Shown here piece after piece: positions 21,896 to 34,394 of a stretch of DNA of 64,000 bases (positions within the stretch are counted from its first letter, which is position 1; each line of letters starts with the position of its first letter). The position numbers and the translations under genes were made by a program. The stretch covers positions 1 to 64,000 of the forward strand of contig NZ_JABBFR010000003.1 in assembly GCF_018494065.1 (NCBI RefSeq). Reading direction: 5' to 3'. The DNA is from Rosenbergiella gaditana. Its GTDB lineage: Bacteria > Pseudomonadota > Gammaproteobacteria > Enterobacterales > Enterobacteriaceae. The notes below the pieces were generated by a model. The model did no database searches. It was not told the origin of the DNA and saw only the letters and a list, made by a program, of their open reading frames with translations.

Positions 21896-23311
21896 TCAAA
21901 TAATGGGTGTAAGCGCTGAGGAGGAAGTGATCGACGCGGATGACTTCTGAAACCAGGCTAAATGCTTGTGTAAGTGAACAACCTCGCCTATAACCACTAA
22001 TGCTGGCGTAGGCGCTTTGGCCGCTAAGTCCGAGAGTTGATCAAGGCGACCCGTCAGGACCTTTTGATCCTGTCGAGTCCCTCGTCCAATAACGGCAACC
22101 GGTGTGTGTGCAGCTCGTCCATGCTCGATCAGACGATGGCTAATTTCTGCGGCTTTTACCGTTCCCATATAAATAGCAAGGGTTTGGTCGCTAAGGGCTA
22201 AGGCTGCCCAGTCCGGTTCACGGCCATCTTTGCGGCAATGTCCGGTGATAAACATCGCACTTTGCGCATAATCTCGGTGGGTTAGCGGGATACCCGCATA
22301 AGCGGTTGCTCCTGCTGCTGCAGTAATCCCGGGGACGACTTGAAAAGGGATATTAGCGGCCACTGCGGCTTCTAGCTCTTCGCCACCACGCCCAAAAATA
22401 AAGGGATCGCCTCCCTTTAAACGCACGACTTTTTTCCCTTCAAGAGCAAGGGTGACGAGTAATTGATTCGTTTCATCTTGAGGGACGGAGTGTGCACCGG
22501 CACGTTTACCGACACAGATGCGCTGCGCATCACGACGGACCAGGTCTAAGACCTCATCGCTAACCAAATGGTCATAGAGCACCACGTCGGCCAGCTGCAT
22601 CACTTGCAAACCACGCAGGGTCAGCAAACCTGGATCTCCCGGTCCCCCACCTACCAGATAAATTTCACCGCGTTGCGAAATCGGCTGATGTAAGCTCTCT
22701 GCGAGAATGCTTTCTGCCTGATGGAGATTCCCTGCAGTCGCCTGATGCAGATATTCGCTGCTAAACAGACGCTCCCAGAAACGGCGACGATCGGCCATAC
22801 GATGAAAGCGCTGTTTAACCCGATCACGCCATTGCCCGGCAAGCTGTGCGGCGTCGCCTAGGCGTGCAGGGAGTAAGGTCTCAATCTTTTCACGCAACGA
22901 CCGGGCGAGAACCGGTGCCGTGCCCGCGGAAGAGATCGCCACGATAACCGGAGAACGGTCAACAATAGAGGGAAAAATAAAACTACAGCGGGCTTGGTCG
23001 TCAACCACATTAACCAATTTGAACTTTCTTTGGGCATCTTGATACACCCGCTCATTCAATACTGAGTCGTCGGTCGCGGCGATAACAAAAAAAACCTGAT
23101 CGATTTGATCAGCATGATACTCTGACGCAATCCATGAAGCTTTTTGCTCCTTAACCAGTACACTCACTTCTTCCGAAAGTTCGCGCGCGGCGATATGGAT
23201 GATAGCGTGCGCTCGAAGCAGTAGATCGATTTTTCGCGATGCGATTTCTCCGCCACCGATCACCAGTACCGGGCGGTTTTTTAATTCAGCAAACAGCGGT
23301 AAGTAGTCCAC
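21896..23311 (-). CDS. cysG: Siroheme synthase CysG
   Basis: A trifunctional enzyme making siroheme, the cofactor of sulfite reductase, from uroporphyrinogen III. The N-terminal dehydrogenase/ferrochelatase has the NAD-binding [16 protein letters not shown] motif. The C-terminal SAM methyltransferase has [15 protein letters not shown] and [15 protein letters not shown]. The start is probably GTG at 23311 (VDYLPLF aligns with E. coli MDHLPIF); another GTG lies two codons upstream. Unlike E. coli, where cysG is at nirBDC, it heads the cysDNC operon here, tying cofactor supply to sulfate reduction. Confidence 0.95.
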   Translation of the reverse strand: MDYLPLFAELKNRPVLVIGGGEIASRKIDLLLRAHAIIHIAARELSEEVSVLVKEQKASWIASEYHADQIDQVFFVIAATDDSVLNERVYQDAQRKFKLVNVVDDQARCSFIFPSIVDRSPVIVAISSAGTAPVLARSLREKIETLLPARLGDAAQLAGQWRDRVKQRFHRMADRRRFWERLFSSEYLHQATAGNLHQAESILAESLHQPISQRGEIYLVGGGPGDPGLLTLRGLQVMQLADVVLYDHLVSDEVLDLVRRDAQRICVGKRAGAHSVPQDETNQLLVTLALEGKKVVRLKGGDPFIFGRGGEELEAAVAANIPFQVVPGITAAAGATAYAGIPLTHRDYAQSAMFITGHCRKDGREPDWAALALSDQTLAIYMGTVKAAEISHRLIEHGRAAHTPVAVIGRGTRQDQKVLTGRLDQLSDLAAKAPTPALVVIGEVVHLHKHLAWFQKSSASITSSSALTPII

Positions 23312-23317
23312 ACACAC

Positions 23318-23529
23318 TCAGTAAAGTTAGTCGTTCAATGACTAAACTATATAAGCTTAATTACCTAATGATGAAATGTTGTTTTGGAATGAGCAGTAAC
23401 TTTATGGAATAAGCTTAGCGATTTTTTTGCTTTAGATTGAATCAGTACTAATTCAGACTATTTGTCGCCTTAGATAATGGAAACTAATGCTATTATCTTA
23501 GCTGAGTGACAGTGTGGAACCCTCTAATA
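23318..23529. promoter_or_regulatory. Intergenic region between divergent cysG and iap
   Basis: This 200-bp AT-rich gap must contain the cysGDNC promoter (minus) and the iap promoter (plus). On the minus strand a TATAGT box lies about 40 nt before cysG. Upstream of it are two ATTCC elements about 19 nt apart, resembling half-sites bound by the CysB activator. There is no CRISPR repeat array here, although in E. coli the CRISPR array adjoins iap. CysB control is an inference. Confidence 0.4.
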
Positions 23530-24519
23530 ATGTTAAGTTTGTTGAATAATAAATCGGTCTCAATAGCCCTTTACTTCGGTCTTTTACTTGCCCCTTTCTC
23601 AGGCCATGCCCATTCCACGTCGAAGGTTGATAACGTAGCGGAACAACACACTCGCTATATCGCCACCTATTTCCCCGGAAGGATCTCGGGTACCCCAGCT
23701 GAGTTCCTCACTGCACAGTACTTACAGCAGCAGTTTAGTCAATTAGGCTATCACGCGCACATCCGTCATAAACAGGGCGTAGCGTATCCGCTCGCGGCAA
23801 CCTCTGCCGTGGCGGTACATCGTGGTCAATTGCCGCAAGAAATCTTGATCATCGCCCATATTGATACACCACAAGCCGACACTGCCCACCAACGCCAACA
23901 AAATGTCGGCGGCATTAACTTCCAAGGGGTAGATAATAATGCTGCCAGTTTAGGCGTTATGTTGGAATTAGCTAAGCGCTTGGCTTCCCATCATAATGGC
24001 TATAGCCTACGTTTTGTGGCATTAGGCGGCACTCAGCCGCCCCATCAAGGTATGACAGATTACTTGAATAGCTTATCGATGGACGAACGTAAGAATACGC
24101 TACTGGTGGTAGATATTGAGAATATTATCGCGGGGAAAACCCTCGCGTTTCTCAGTGGCAATACAACCGCCACGGCAGTGCGTAAACAGACTACCGGGGA
24201 AGCCAAACGGATTGCGCAGCAACGCGATATACCGTTATTAACTGCGCAACTGGCCAGCAGCCGCTCACGCACACTGACTGTCTACGAAGAAATGGGACTA
24301 CCTTATATGCGAGTAACGGCATCCAATGCCGTTAAACTGACGACACTCGCTACCGGAGAGATAAAGCCCGTTTTGGGTAATGATGCCGCAAAAGATAACT
24401 TAGCCTACATCAACCATCACTATCCCAGACGTTTAGCACAACGTAGTCACCAGGTCGTCACTATTCTCACGCCTTTGCTGCGTGGCTTACTGACCCCTAC
24501 GCGTGCCGCCAAGCATTAA
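23530..24519 (+). CDS. iap: Iap-like M28 peptidase homologue, probably catalytically impaired
   Basis: A 329-residue secreted protein with a signal peptide ([24 protein letters not shown]) aligned to E. coli Iap, the aminopeptidase that trims alkaline phosphatase. The ATG at 23530 is chosen because it aligns with the family start; a GTG 24 nt upstream is possible. The first metal-site residues survive (AHID, His110 and Asp112; VDNNAA, Asp135). The EE pair expected after the glycine loop is missing (GGTQPPHQG, 167-174), and the final histidine reads alanine (GNDAAKDN, near 287). Loss of those residues should abolish zinc catalysis. Its stop overlaps the convergent cysH stop. Confidence 0.8.
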   Translation: MLSLLNNKSVSIALYFGLLLAPFSGHAHSTSKVDNVAEQHTRYIATYFPGRISGTPAEFLTAQYLQQQFSQLGYHAHIRHKQGVAYPLAATSAVAVHRGQLPQEILIIAHIDTPQADTAHQRQQNVGGINFQGVDNNAASLGVMLELAKRLASHHNGYSLRFVALGGTQPPHQGMTDYLNSLSMDERKNTLLVVDIENIIAGKTLAFLSGNTTATAVRKQTTGEAKRIAQQRDIPLLTAQLASSRSRTLTVYEEMGLPYMRVTASNAVKLTTLATGEIKPVLGNDAAKDNLAYINHHYPRRLAQRSHQVVTILTPLLRGLLTPTRAAKH

Positions 24520-25250
24520 CCTTCGTGAAGCCCACACTCGCGTTTCAACCCGAAGAAACGCGTCTCTTCTTCGCGCATCCCAGGCTCCCATTTACGAGTG
24601 GTATGAGTATCGCCCACCGATAAATACCCTTGTTCCCATAGCGGGTGGTAACTTAAGCCATGTTTTTTCAGGTATTGATACACTTGACGGTTATCCCAAT
24701 CGACGATAGGTAAAAACTTAAAGATCCCTCGCGAAAGTGATAACACTTGCAGCTGAGCCCGGCTTTCGGATTGCTCTCGACGTAAGCCAGCGAACCAAGT
24801 ACTGACCTGTAGCGCTTCGAGGGCATGCGTCAGTGGCTCCACTTTATTCAATTGGTTATAACGCTCGAGTCCCTCGACGCCCTGCTCCCACAATTTACCG
24901 TAACGCGCCTCTTGCCAAGCGGGAGACAGCGCGGAGCGGTAAACCTGTAAGTTGAGCTGCAATTGTTGTTGCAGGCTATCGATAAACTGATAGGTTTCAG
25001 GAAACAAATAACCGGTATCGGTCAAAATTACCGGAATATTGGATGACTGCTGAGTCACCAAGTGTAAGCTTACCGCAGCCTGAATCCCAAAACTGCTGGT
25101 CAACGCATGCTGACCAGGGAGATGTTCGAGCGCCCAAGCCACCCGCTCTTCAGCGCTCAGTGCTTCCAGCTGCTGATTGACGGTCGTTAGGGCCACCTGT
25201 TGCTCGGTTTTATCTAATAACGCTAAGTCTGCTAGATTGAGTTTAGCCAT
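24516..25250 (-). CDS. cysH: Phosphoadenosine phosphosulfate reductase CysH
   Basis: Reduces PAPS to sulfite using thioredoxin. It has 244 residues, as in E. coli, from the ATG at 25250 (MAKLNLADL). The PP-loop [13 protein letters not shown] and the redox-active Cys239 in the C-terminal KRECGLHEG motif are present. The start overlaps the cysI stop (TAATG), so the two are translationally coupled. The 3' end overlaps iap by 4 nt, with no room for a terminator. Confidence 0.98.
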   Translation of the reverse strand: MAKLNLADLALLDKTEQQVALTTVNQQLEALSAEERVAWALEHLPGQHALTSSFGIQAAVSLHLVTQQSSNIPVILTDTGYLFPETYQFIDSLQQQLQLNLQVYRSALSPAWQEARYGKLWEQGVEGLERYNQLNKVEPLTHALEALQVSTWFAGLRREQSESRAQLQVLSLSRGIFKFLPIVDWDNRQVYQYLKKHGLSYHPLWEQGYLSVGDTHTTRKWEPGMREEETRFFGLKRECGLHEG

Positions 25251-26974
25251 TACGCCTCCACAGCGGCCCAAAAATCACGAGCCGGATCGACAACTTCCCG
25301 AATAATCCCTGCTCGAATGGTGTAATCACCAAATCCTTCGTGCGCTTCACGCTCTATCGCCCAACGCCCAATAAGTTCGTCGAGGATCGAGAGAATTTCT
25401 GCTTCCTGAATATTTTCACGATACATCGCGGGGATACGTGTACCGATACGATTCCCGCCAAGATGGAGGTTATAGCGACCCGGCGCTTTACCCACCAGCC
25501 CAACTTCGGCTAATAACGCGCGACCGCAGCCATTTGGACAGCCGGTTACCCGCATCACAATCGCTTCCTCAGCAACACCGTGATTCGTCATCAGCGATTC
25601 AACCTCACTGATAAAACCTGGAAGAAAACGCTCAGCTTCTGCCATGGCTAGTGGACAGGTAGGAAATGCCACACAAGCCATTGAGTTTTCGCGTTGTGGT
25701 GAGACCTTCTCCATTAAGCCATGCTCAACCGCTAATGCTTCAATCGCGTCTTTTTGGCTTTCAGGCACCCCAGCAACAATCAAATTCTGATTTGCGGTCA
25801 GGCGAAAATCACCTTGATGGACTTTGGCTATCTCTGCTATCCCTTTCTTCAGCGGGCGACCAGGGTAATCGAGTAAGCGACCATTTTCGATAAAGAGCGT
25901 TAAATGCCAGTGATCATCAATACCTTTAATCCAACCAAAACGATCGCCACGGGTGGTAAATTCGTAAGGACGAATGGGTGCAAAAGTCAGACCTGCACGT
26001 TTCTCCACTTCCGCTTTAAATACCTCAGGCCCAACACGCTCTAAGGTATACTTGGTTTTAGCATTTTTACGATCCGTTCGATTGCCCCAATCACGTTGCG
26101 TGGTGACTACCGCTTGCGCCACGTCCAGTACTTTGTCGAGTGGTAAAAAACCAAACTCAGTGGCAGTCCGTGCATAAGTCGCTTTATTACCATGATCGAT
26201 GGAAAGCCCCCCACCAACCAGTAGGTTGAAGCCAACTAATTTCCCCTCTTCCGCGATGGCGATAAAGTTAAGGTCGTTAGCATGTAAATCCACATCATTG
26301 TGCGGGGGGATAACCACCGTCGTTTTAAACTTCCGCGGAAGATAGGTTTCGCCCAGAATCGGTTCTTGATCCGTGGTCGCGACTTTCTCTTTATCCCACC
26401 AAATTTCCGCATAGGCCTGCGTTTGGGGCAACAGATGCTCAGAGATTTTCTTCGCCCATTCATAAGCTTCTTGGTGTAGAGCCGACTCTACCGGATTCGA
26501 CGTACAAAGAACGTTACGATTGACGTCGTTCGCCGTCGCCAAGGCATCAAGGCCGACTTCGTGTAACATCTGATGCACAGGCTTGACGTTCTTCTTCAAA
26601 ATACCGTGGAACTGAAAGGTTTGGCGATTCGTTAAACGAATACTGCCGTAAATTGTTTTCTCTTCCGCGAAGCGATCAATCGCTAACCATTGCTCAGGCG
26701 AAATAATGCCGCCAGGTAAACGGCAACGAAGCATCATAGCGTGACGCGGTTCTAGCTTTTGCTCCGTCCGCTCGGCACGAATGTCTCGGTCATCTTGTTG
26801 ATACATGCCATGAAAGCGGATCAACAGATAGTTGTCACCGTTGAAGCCGCCCGTTAGGCCGTCGTTAAGATCTTCTTTAATCGTCCCACGTAAGAACTGA
26901 CTCTCTTTCTTTAGACGCTCAGCATCGGATAATTTACCCTCTACAACCAAAGGGCCAGGATATTTTGTACTCAT
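25250..26974 (-). CDS. cysI: Sulfite reductase hemoprotein beta subunit CysI
   Basis: Carries siroheme and a 4Fe-4S cluster and performs the six-electron reduction of sulfite to sulfide. It has 574 residues. The four cluster cysteines are in CVAFPTC and [11 protein letters not shown], one of which also ligates siroheme. It overlaps cysJ by one base and cysH by one base. Confidence 0.98.
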   Translation of the reverse strand: MSTKYPGPLVVEGKLSDAERLKKESQFLRGTIKEDLNDGLTGGFNGDNYLLIRFHGMYQQDDRDIRAERTEQKLEPRHAMMLRCRLPGGIISPEQWLAIDRFAEEKTIYGSIRLTNRQTFQFHGILKKNVKPVHQMLHEVGLDALATANDVNRNVLCTSNPVESALHQEAYEWAKKISEHLLPQTQAYAEIWWDKEKVATTDQEPILGETYLPRKFKTTVVIPPHNDVDLHANDLNFIAIAEEGKLVGFNLLVGGGLSIDHGNKATYARTATEFGFLPLDKVLDVAQAVVTTQRDWGNRTDRKNAKTKYTLERVGPEVFKAEVEKRAGLTFAPIRPYEFTTRGDRFGWIKGIDDHWHLTLFIENGRLLDYPGRPLKKGIAEIAKVHQGDFRLTANQNLIVAGVPESQKDAIEALAVEHGLMEKVSPQRENSMACVAFPTCPLAMAEAERFLPGFISEVESLMTNHGVAEEAIVMRVTGCPNGCGRALLAEVGLVGKAPGRYNLHLGGNRIGTRIPAMYRENIQEAEILSILDELIGRWAIEREAHEGFGDYTIRAGIIREVVDPARDFWAAVEA

Positions 26975-28776
26975 TAGTAGACATCTCTCTGATAGCGGCG
27001 AGCAATACGCAAATCGCTCAAATATTCGTCTGCAGACTCACTGTCCATCGCACCATATTGAGCAATAATCTCTAATAGGGTGTTTTCGACATCTTTTGCC
27101 ATACGCGTAGCATCGCCACAGACATAGATATGGGCGCCTTGTTCGATCCAACGCCACACTTCCTCACCTTGTTCACGCAGTTTATCTTGCACGTAAACTT
27201 TCTCTGCTTGATCCCGAGACCAAGCGAGATCGATTCGCGTGAGGAGTCCTTGTTTAATATATTTTTGCCATTCTACTTGGTAAAGAAAATCTTCAGTAAA
27301 ATGAGGATTACCAAAGAATAGCCAGTTTGGCCCTGCTGCCCCATCGTTATCCCGTTGTTGGATAAAAGAGCGGAATGGCGCGATTCCCGTGCCAGGGCCA
27401 ATCATAATGACGGGTGTATCCCCTTCAGCGGGTAAACGGAAGTTATCGTTATGCTCAATGAAGATATCAATCTCGTCGTCTTCTTGTAGCTGATCGGCAA
27501 GAAAACCCGAGGCTCCTCCGGTACGAGCTCGGCCTTCGATATCGTAACGCACTACCCCAACCGTAATATGTACTTCATCTTCCACTTCAGCTTGCGAGGA
27601 TGATATTGAGTAAAGGCGTGGGGTCAGCGGGCGCAGAAGCTCGACTAGTTGCTGTGCGGTGAGTGGCGTCGGTGCATGGCGAATCATATCGACGATAGGC
27701 CATTGCTGCGCAAACTGTTGTAACGCGCTTTTATCGCTCAGTAATGCCAGGAGAGTTTCGCTAGCAGAGTGATGCGCATAACGCTCAACAATTTTTGCAC
27801 TGTTTACGGTTAACTCTAACCGGCTACGCAGTGCCTCGCTAATTGTTAAGGTGTCATTATCAATGGTGACCATTTCGTTGGCATCGATCCATAACAATTC
27901 AACAATTTCACTGACTAAAGCCGGGTCGTTTTTAAACCATACCCCTAGCGCATCGCCGGCTTGATAGCGTAATCCTGATTCGCTGATATCGATTTCGATA
28001 TGGCGAATATCACGATCGGAATCGCGGCCAGTAATTTTTTGACTCACCGCCAGCGTTGCGGTGAGCGGGGCTTCTTTACTATAGGGAGTGCTATCCAAGG
28101 TATCGCTATTACCTAACGCGACTTGAGAGACCGACTGTGGTGAACTGGTCGGTACCAAGGCCTTGAGTCTTGTCACCACCTCTGAGCGCCATTGTTCTGC
28201 TGCCTGTGTATAGTCGACATCGGCGTCGACACGCGGCAATAACCGTTCCGCGCCTAATGCAGAAAATTGCTGGTCGAAATCTTTCGCCGCTTGACAGAAA
28301 AATTCATAAGAAGAATCCCCCAAACCGAATACGGCAAAGCGGACTTCTGGTAAAGCGGGTGCTTTTTTGGAATGCAGGTATTTATGCAACGCTACCGCTT
28401 CTTCCGGGGCTTCACCTTCACCTTGTGTGGAGGTTACCACTAACACTATTTTCTCTGCCGCAATCTGCTTAAATTTAAAATCCGCCGCATTGACCAAATT
28501 GACCTTCAACTGCGCACCGAGTAAGTCATCACGTAACTGCTCCGCTAAGCGCCGTGCATTACCGGTTTGCGAAGCGGAAATCAGTGTAATGCTGGGTTGT
28601 TCGGCCTCTGGCGTTACCGGTGCAGGTCGACTCGATACGGCTGAGGGATCAGCGAGACGCCCCCAGCAATACCCGGAAATCCACGCGAGTTGATGCGAAG
28701 TCAGATCTTGAGTGACGTCTTGTAAGCGGGCGAGTTGCTCCGCGCTAAGCGGCAGCTGAGGGGGTTGAGTGGTCAT
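26974..28776 (-). CDS. cysJ: Sulfite reductase flavoprotein alpha subunit CysJ
   Basis: Transfers electrons from NADPH through FAD and FMN to CysI. It has 600 residues. An N-terminal flavodoxin domain ([15 protein letters not shown]) is followed by a ferredoxin-reductase FAD domain ([11 protein letters not shown]) and an NADPH domain ([17 protein letters not shown]), ending RYQRDVY. It is the first gene of cysJIH. The 262-bp gap before it is shared with the divergent queD and should contain both promoters; I see no hairpin or second gene there. Confidence 0.98.
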   Translation of the reverse strand: MTTQPPQLPLSAEQLARLQDVTQDLTSHQLAWISGYCWGRLADPSAVSSRPAPVTPEAEQPSITLISASQTGNARRLAEQLRDDLLGAQLKVNLVNAADFKFKQIAAEKIVLVVTSTQGEGEAPEEAVALHKYLHSKKAPALPEVRFAVFGLGDSSYEFFCQAAKDFDQQFSALGAERLLPRVDADVDYTQAAEQWRSEVVTRLKALVPTSSPQSVSQVALGNSDTLDSTPYSKEAPLTATLAVSQKITGRDSDRDIRHIEIDISESGLRYQAGDALGVWFKNDPALVSEIVELLWIDANEMVTIDNDTLTISEALRSRLELTVNSAKIVERYAHHSASETLLALLSDKSALQQFAQQWPIVDMIRHAPTPLTAQQLVELLRPLTPRLYSISSSQAEVEDEVHITVGVVRYDIEGRARTGGASGFLADQLQEDDEIDIFIEHNDNFRLPAEGDTPVIMIGPGTGIAPFRSFIQQRDNDGAAGPNWLFFGNPHFTEDFLYQVEWQKYIKQGLLTRIDLAWSRDQAEKVYVQDKLREQGEEVWRWIEQGAHIYVCGDATRMAKDVENTLLEIIAQYGAMDSESADEYLSDLRIARRYQRDVY

Positions 28777-29038
28777 TGCTTATCGTATTCCAGTGCCAGA
28801 GGCAAAAAATTCAGTGAGTGTAGAGTAACCGTACGATTATTACTGATAAAGACAGCTTGAGCATATTAAATAACTAAATACACTAACTCGTTTTAGTACT
28901 AAAGCTTATCGATAAAACTGGTTAACCCCTATTAACGGCAACAATATGAGCCACTATCGGCGAAAAGGATGAGAAGACCTGACTTTTACGCTAAACTGCT
29001 CACTTTTCACTTATCTACTGCGGAATTTTATCAACGCT

Positions 29039-29404
29039 ATGGCAGTCACAACGTTATTTAAAGAGTTTCAATTTGAAGCCGCTCATTTTCTTCCACATGT
29101 TCCAGAAGGACACAAATGTGGACGCTTACACGGACACTCCTTCCTTGTTCGATTAGAAATTACCGGTGAAGTGGACGCCTATACTGGCTGGGTAATGGAT
29201 TTTGCAGAATTGAAAGCCACTTTTAAGCCACTCTATGAGCAATTAGATCATCATTATCTAAACGATATTGACGGGTTAGAGAACCCGACGAGTGAAGTGC
29301 TAGCAGTCTGGATTTGGCAACAAATGAAACCCAAACTGCCTTTACTGAGCGGAGTGATGATTAAGGAAACCTGTACAGCAGGCTGTACTTATCGAGGAGA
29401 ATAA
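29039..29404 (+). CDS. queD: 6-carboxytetrahydropterin synthase QueD
   Basis: Converts dihydroneopterin triphosphate to 6-carboxy-tetrahydropterin in queuosine biosynthesis. It has 121 residues. Zinc ligands His16, His31 and His33 and the active-site Cys27 ([11 protein letters not shown]) are visible. It is convergent with queE, 3 nt apart at the stops, so both preQ0 enzymes sit together while queF lies at 40042. Confidence 0.97.
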   Translation: MAVTTLFKEFQFEAAHFLPHVPEGHKCGRLHGHSFLVRLEITGEVDAYTGWVMDFAELKATFKPLYEQLDHHYLNDIDGLENPTSEVLAVWIWQQMKPKLPLLSGVMIKETCTAGCTYRGE

Positions 29405-29407
29405 CCA

Positions 29408-30079
29408 CTACGCAATATTTAAGTATTTGTGAGTCTGCATTGAAAAACGCCAATTCCTGGCAATACAGGTCGCAATACAGAGTTCAGTAGCAGCCTTCTT
29501 ACAGCTAATTGGCTGCAAGGCAATAATGCGTTGTGTAGAAGGCGGAACCTGGCTTAATAGAAGATCCAGCGCGTCAATATCGCGCTGACGTCCTACCGGA
29601 TGCTTAACTTCATTCGCCCTATGTAGGGCACTATTCAGTACATCGTACCCGCCGCGCATATTCACTTTTGGCGATACCGTCACCCAAGTCGCTGCAGAGC
29701 AACGAATAGGATGTGTCCCGCTGGTTTCGATTTGGCACTGAAAACCGTTTTGTTCAAACTGCTCGGTTAAGCTTGTTAAATCATAGAGCGCAGGTTCACC
29801 ACCAGTGATGACGATATGTTTCGCCGTCCAGCCTTGTTCAGCCATTACCGCTAACAGCTGTTCGGCACTGGCATCCGCCCAAGCCTCACTTTCAGCCGAT
29901 TTATGCACAATATCAGCAAGTGACTGCTGTTTATCAGCATACTTTTCCCAAGTATGCTTGGTATCACACCAGCTACACCCCACAGGACATCCCTGCAAGC
30001 GAATAAAAATGGCGGGCGCGCCAGTGTAAAATCCTTCACCTTGCAAGGTTTGGAACATTTCATTAATTGGGTAAAGCAT
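29408..30079 (-). CDS. queE: 7-carboxy-7-deazaguanine synthase QueE
   Basis: A radical SAM enzyme that contracts 6-carboxytetrahydropterin to 7-carboxy-7-deazaguanine, a queuosine precursor. It has 223 residues from the ATG at 30079 (MLYPINEMFQTLQGEG); a GTG lies two codons upstream. The cluster motif is Cys31-x3-Cys35-x2-Cys38, and the ITGGEPALYDL SAM-binding motif follows. The last residues THKYLNIA match E. coli. E. coli QueE also blocks septation under stress; that cannot be judged here. Confidence 0.96.
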   Translation of the reverse strand: MLYPINEMFQTLQGEGFYTGAPAIFIRLQGCPVGCSWCDTKHTWEKYADKQQSLADIVHKSAESEAWADASAEQLLAVMAEQGWTAKHIVITGGEPALYDLTSLTEQFEQNGFQCQIETSGTHPIRCSAATWVTVSPKVNMRGGYDVLNSALHRANEVKHPVGRQRDIDALDLLLSQVPPSTQRIIALQPISCKKAATELCIATCIARNWRFSMQTHKYLNIA

Positions 30080-30135
30080 GGACACTCAATATCAGCTCGA
30101 AAAAAGCTATTATCGCAGAAGTTAGTCGATTTATC

Positions 30136-30234
30136 ATGTGCCAATTCTCCCTAATTGGTGAAACTCCCGATTTCATCGCTGAGGTAACCCTTAATCAAGC
30201 TGACCAGCTTATACTCTTTTTTTACCCTGACTGA
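30136..30234 (+). pseudogene. Possible peroxiredoxin N-terminal remnant
   Basis: A 32-codon plus-strand frame in the 270-bp queE-eno gap reads SLIGETPDFIAEVTL and then QLILFFYPD before a TGA. This matches the start of AhpC/Prx peroxiredoxins (GxxAPDFxxxxVL ... VLFFYPxDFTFVCP), but it stops just before the peroxidatic cysteine. There is no good ribosome site. It may be the scrap of a lost peroxidase gene or coincidence. Confidence 0.35.
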
Positions 30235-30311
30235 GTTGGAAAAAATGAGCGATAAATTATCCGCCTTATTCCCACAACATGAACCGATTTCACCCAAGAT
30301 GGGGTAAAAAA

Positions 30312-30337
30312 AAGCCCTCATTATGAAATGAGGGCTT
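30312..30337 (-). terminator. eno terminator
   Basis: An 11-bp stem (30312-30322 with 30327-30337, AAGCCCTCATT/AATGAGGGCTT) with a 4-nt loop, followed on the minus strand by a run of T, 18 nt after the eno stop. Confidence 0.92.
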
Positions 30338-30355
30338 TATAGCGTGATTAAGCGA

Positions 30356-31729
<1,374 letters not shown>

Positions 31730-31743
31730 CTACACCAAAAAGC

Positions 31744-33396
<1,653 letters not shown>

Positions 33397-33435
33397 TTAG
33401 GTTTAAAGACGGTGGATGCACCAGGACGGGAAAGC

Positions 33436-33464
33436 AGTATACCCGAAACTCTGTGGTGTCACAA
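33436..33464 (-). promoter_or_regulatory. pyrG promoter
   Basis: On the minus strand TTGTGA (33459-33464) and TATACT (33436-33441) are separated by 17 bp, about 55 nt upstream of the pyrG ATG. Transcription would start in the GCTTTCCCGTCC stretch, followed by a short leader. Confidence 0.75.
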
Positions 33465-33566
33465 TTGCTCATTCACCCTCGTTCGCTGTTCGACTCAGAA
33501 TAATGATACCTAATCTGCCACGCCTCTCTTTTGATTTCAATCAGCAATCATCCGTCTATTCAGCGC

Positions 33567-34343
33567 TCACTTTTTTTCTTCTTGCTTGACGTGTTGCCAA
33601 GCTAATTCCATCTGTTCCAGACTGGCTTGGTCGAGTGTGAGGCCTTGTTCAATGACTTTTTGTTCAACTTGACGAAAGCGCCGTTCAAATTTCAGGTTGG
33701 CCTTATGCAGCGCAGTTTCCGCACGAGCCCCTAAGTGGCGGGTAAGATTAACGGTCGCAAAAAGTAAATCTCCCAACTCTTCTTCAAGGCGTTCTGGATT
33801 ACGATCCACCATTGTCGCCTCTTCCATCACTTCATCAAGTTCCTCTTTAACCTTATCTACCACCGGACCTAGCGTGTCCCAATCAAAACCCACCGTGTGG
33901 CAACGTTGTTGAATTTTATCCGCGCGAAGTAAGGCCGGCATGGCATGGGGAATATCATCAAGCAGCGAATATTGCCTTTTTTCATTCCGCTCTTGTTGTT
34001 TAATCTGCTCCCAGCCCATCTTCGACGTGGTCGCGGTCAATACGCCAGGGTGACGACGAATCAGTTTTTGAGTAATCGCTTGGCAAATATCCTCAAAGTT
34101 AAAACGGCCTTGCTCTGAAGCCATCTGCGCATAAAAAACAATTTGATAGAGAAGATCACCAAGCTCTTGTTTCAGATCGATAAAATCCCGACGCGCAATA
34201 GCATCCAAGAGTTCATAACATTCCTCTAGTGTGTAAGGTGCGATAGTGTCGAAAGTCTGCTGCCTATCCCACTCACAACCTTGCTCAGGATCGCGCAAGC
34301 GCTGCATCACTGACAGTAACTGCGACAATGATGAATCACTCAT
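33567..34343 (-). CDS. mazG: Nucleoside triphosphate pyrophosphohydrolase MazG
   Basis: Hydrolyses NTPs and dNTPs to monophosphates and lowers ppGpp-linked stress. It has 258 residues with two MazG repeats; the EExxE ... ExxD metal motifs appear in LEECYELLDAI ... ELGDLLYQI and again in EEELGDLLFATVN. It lies directly after relA; the mazEF toxin-antitoxin pair that separates them in E. coli is absent. Confidence 0.96.
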   Translation of the reverse strand: MSDSSLSQLLSVMQRLRDPEQGCEWDRQQTFDTIAPYTLEECYELLDAIARRDFIDLKQELGDLLYQIVFYAQMASEQGRFNFEDICQAITQKLIRRHPGVLTATTSKMGWEQIKQQERNEKRQYSLLDDIPHAMPALLRADKIQQRCHTVGFDWDTLGPVVDKVKEELDEVMEEATMVDRNPERLEEELGDLLFATVNLTRHLGARAETALHKANLKFERRFRQVEQKVIEQGLTLDQASLEQMELAWQHVKQEEKK

Positions 34344-34360
34344 AAAAACCTCTTAATAAG

Positions 34361-34385
34361 AAAAAACCACCCCTAGGAGTGGTTT
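34361..34385 (-). terminator. relA terminator
   Basis: Minus-strand stem AAACCAC/GTGGTTT (34364-34370 with 34379-34385), whose loop pairs further (TCC/GGG), then TTTTTT. It lies 10 nt after the relA stop in the 51-bp relA-mazG gap, so mazG depends on read-through or a promoter not recognised here. Confidence 0.82.
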
Positions 34386-34394
34386 AAATGAAAA

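Noticed and set aside
23318..23529. Possible CRISPR array next to iap
   Set aside because: Searched by eye for regularly spaced repeats as in E. coli; none are present.
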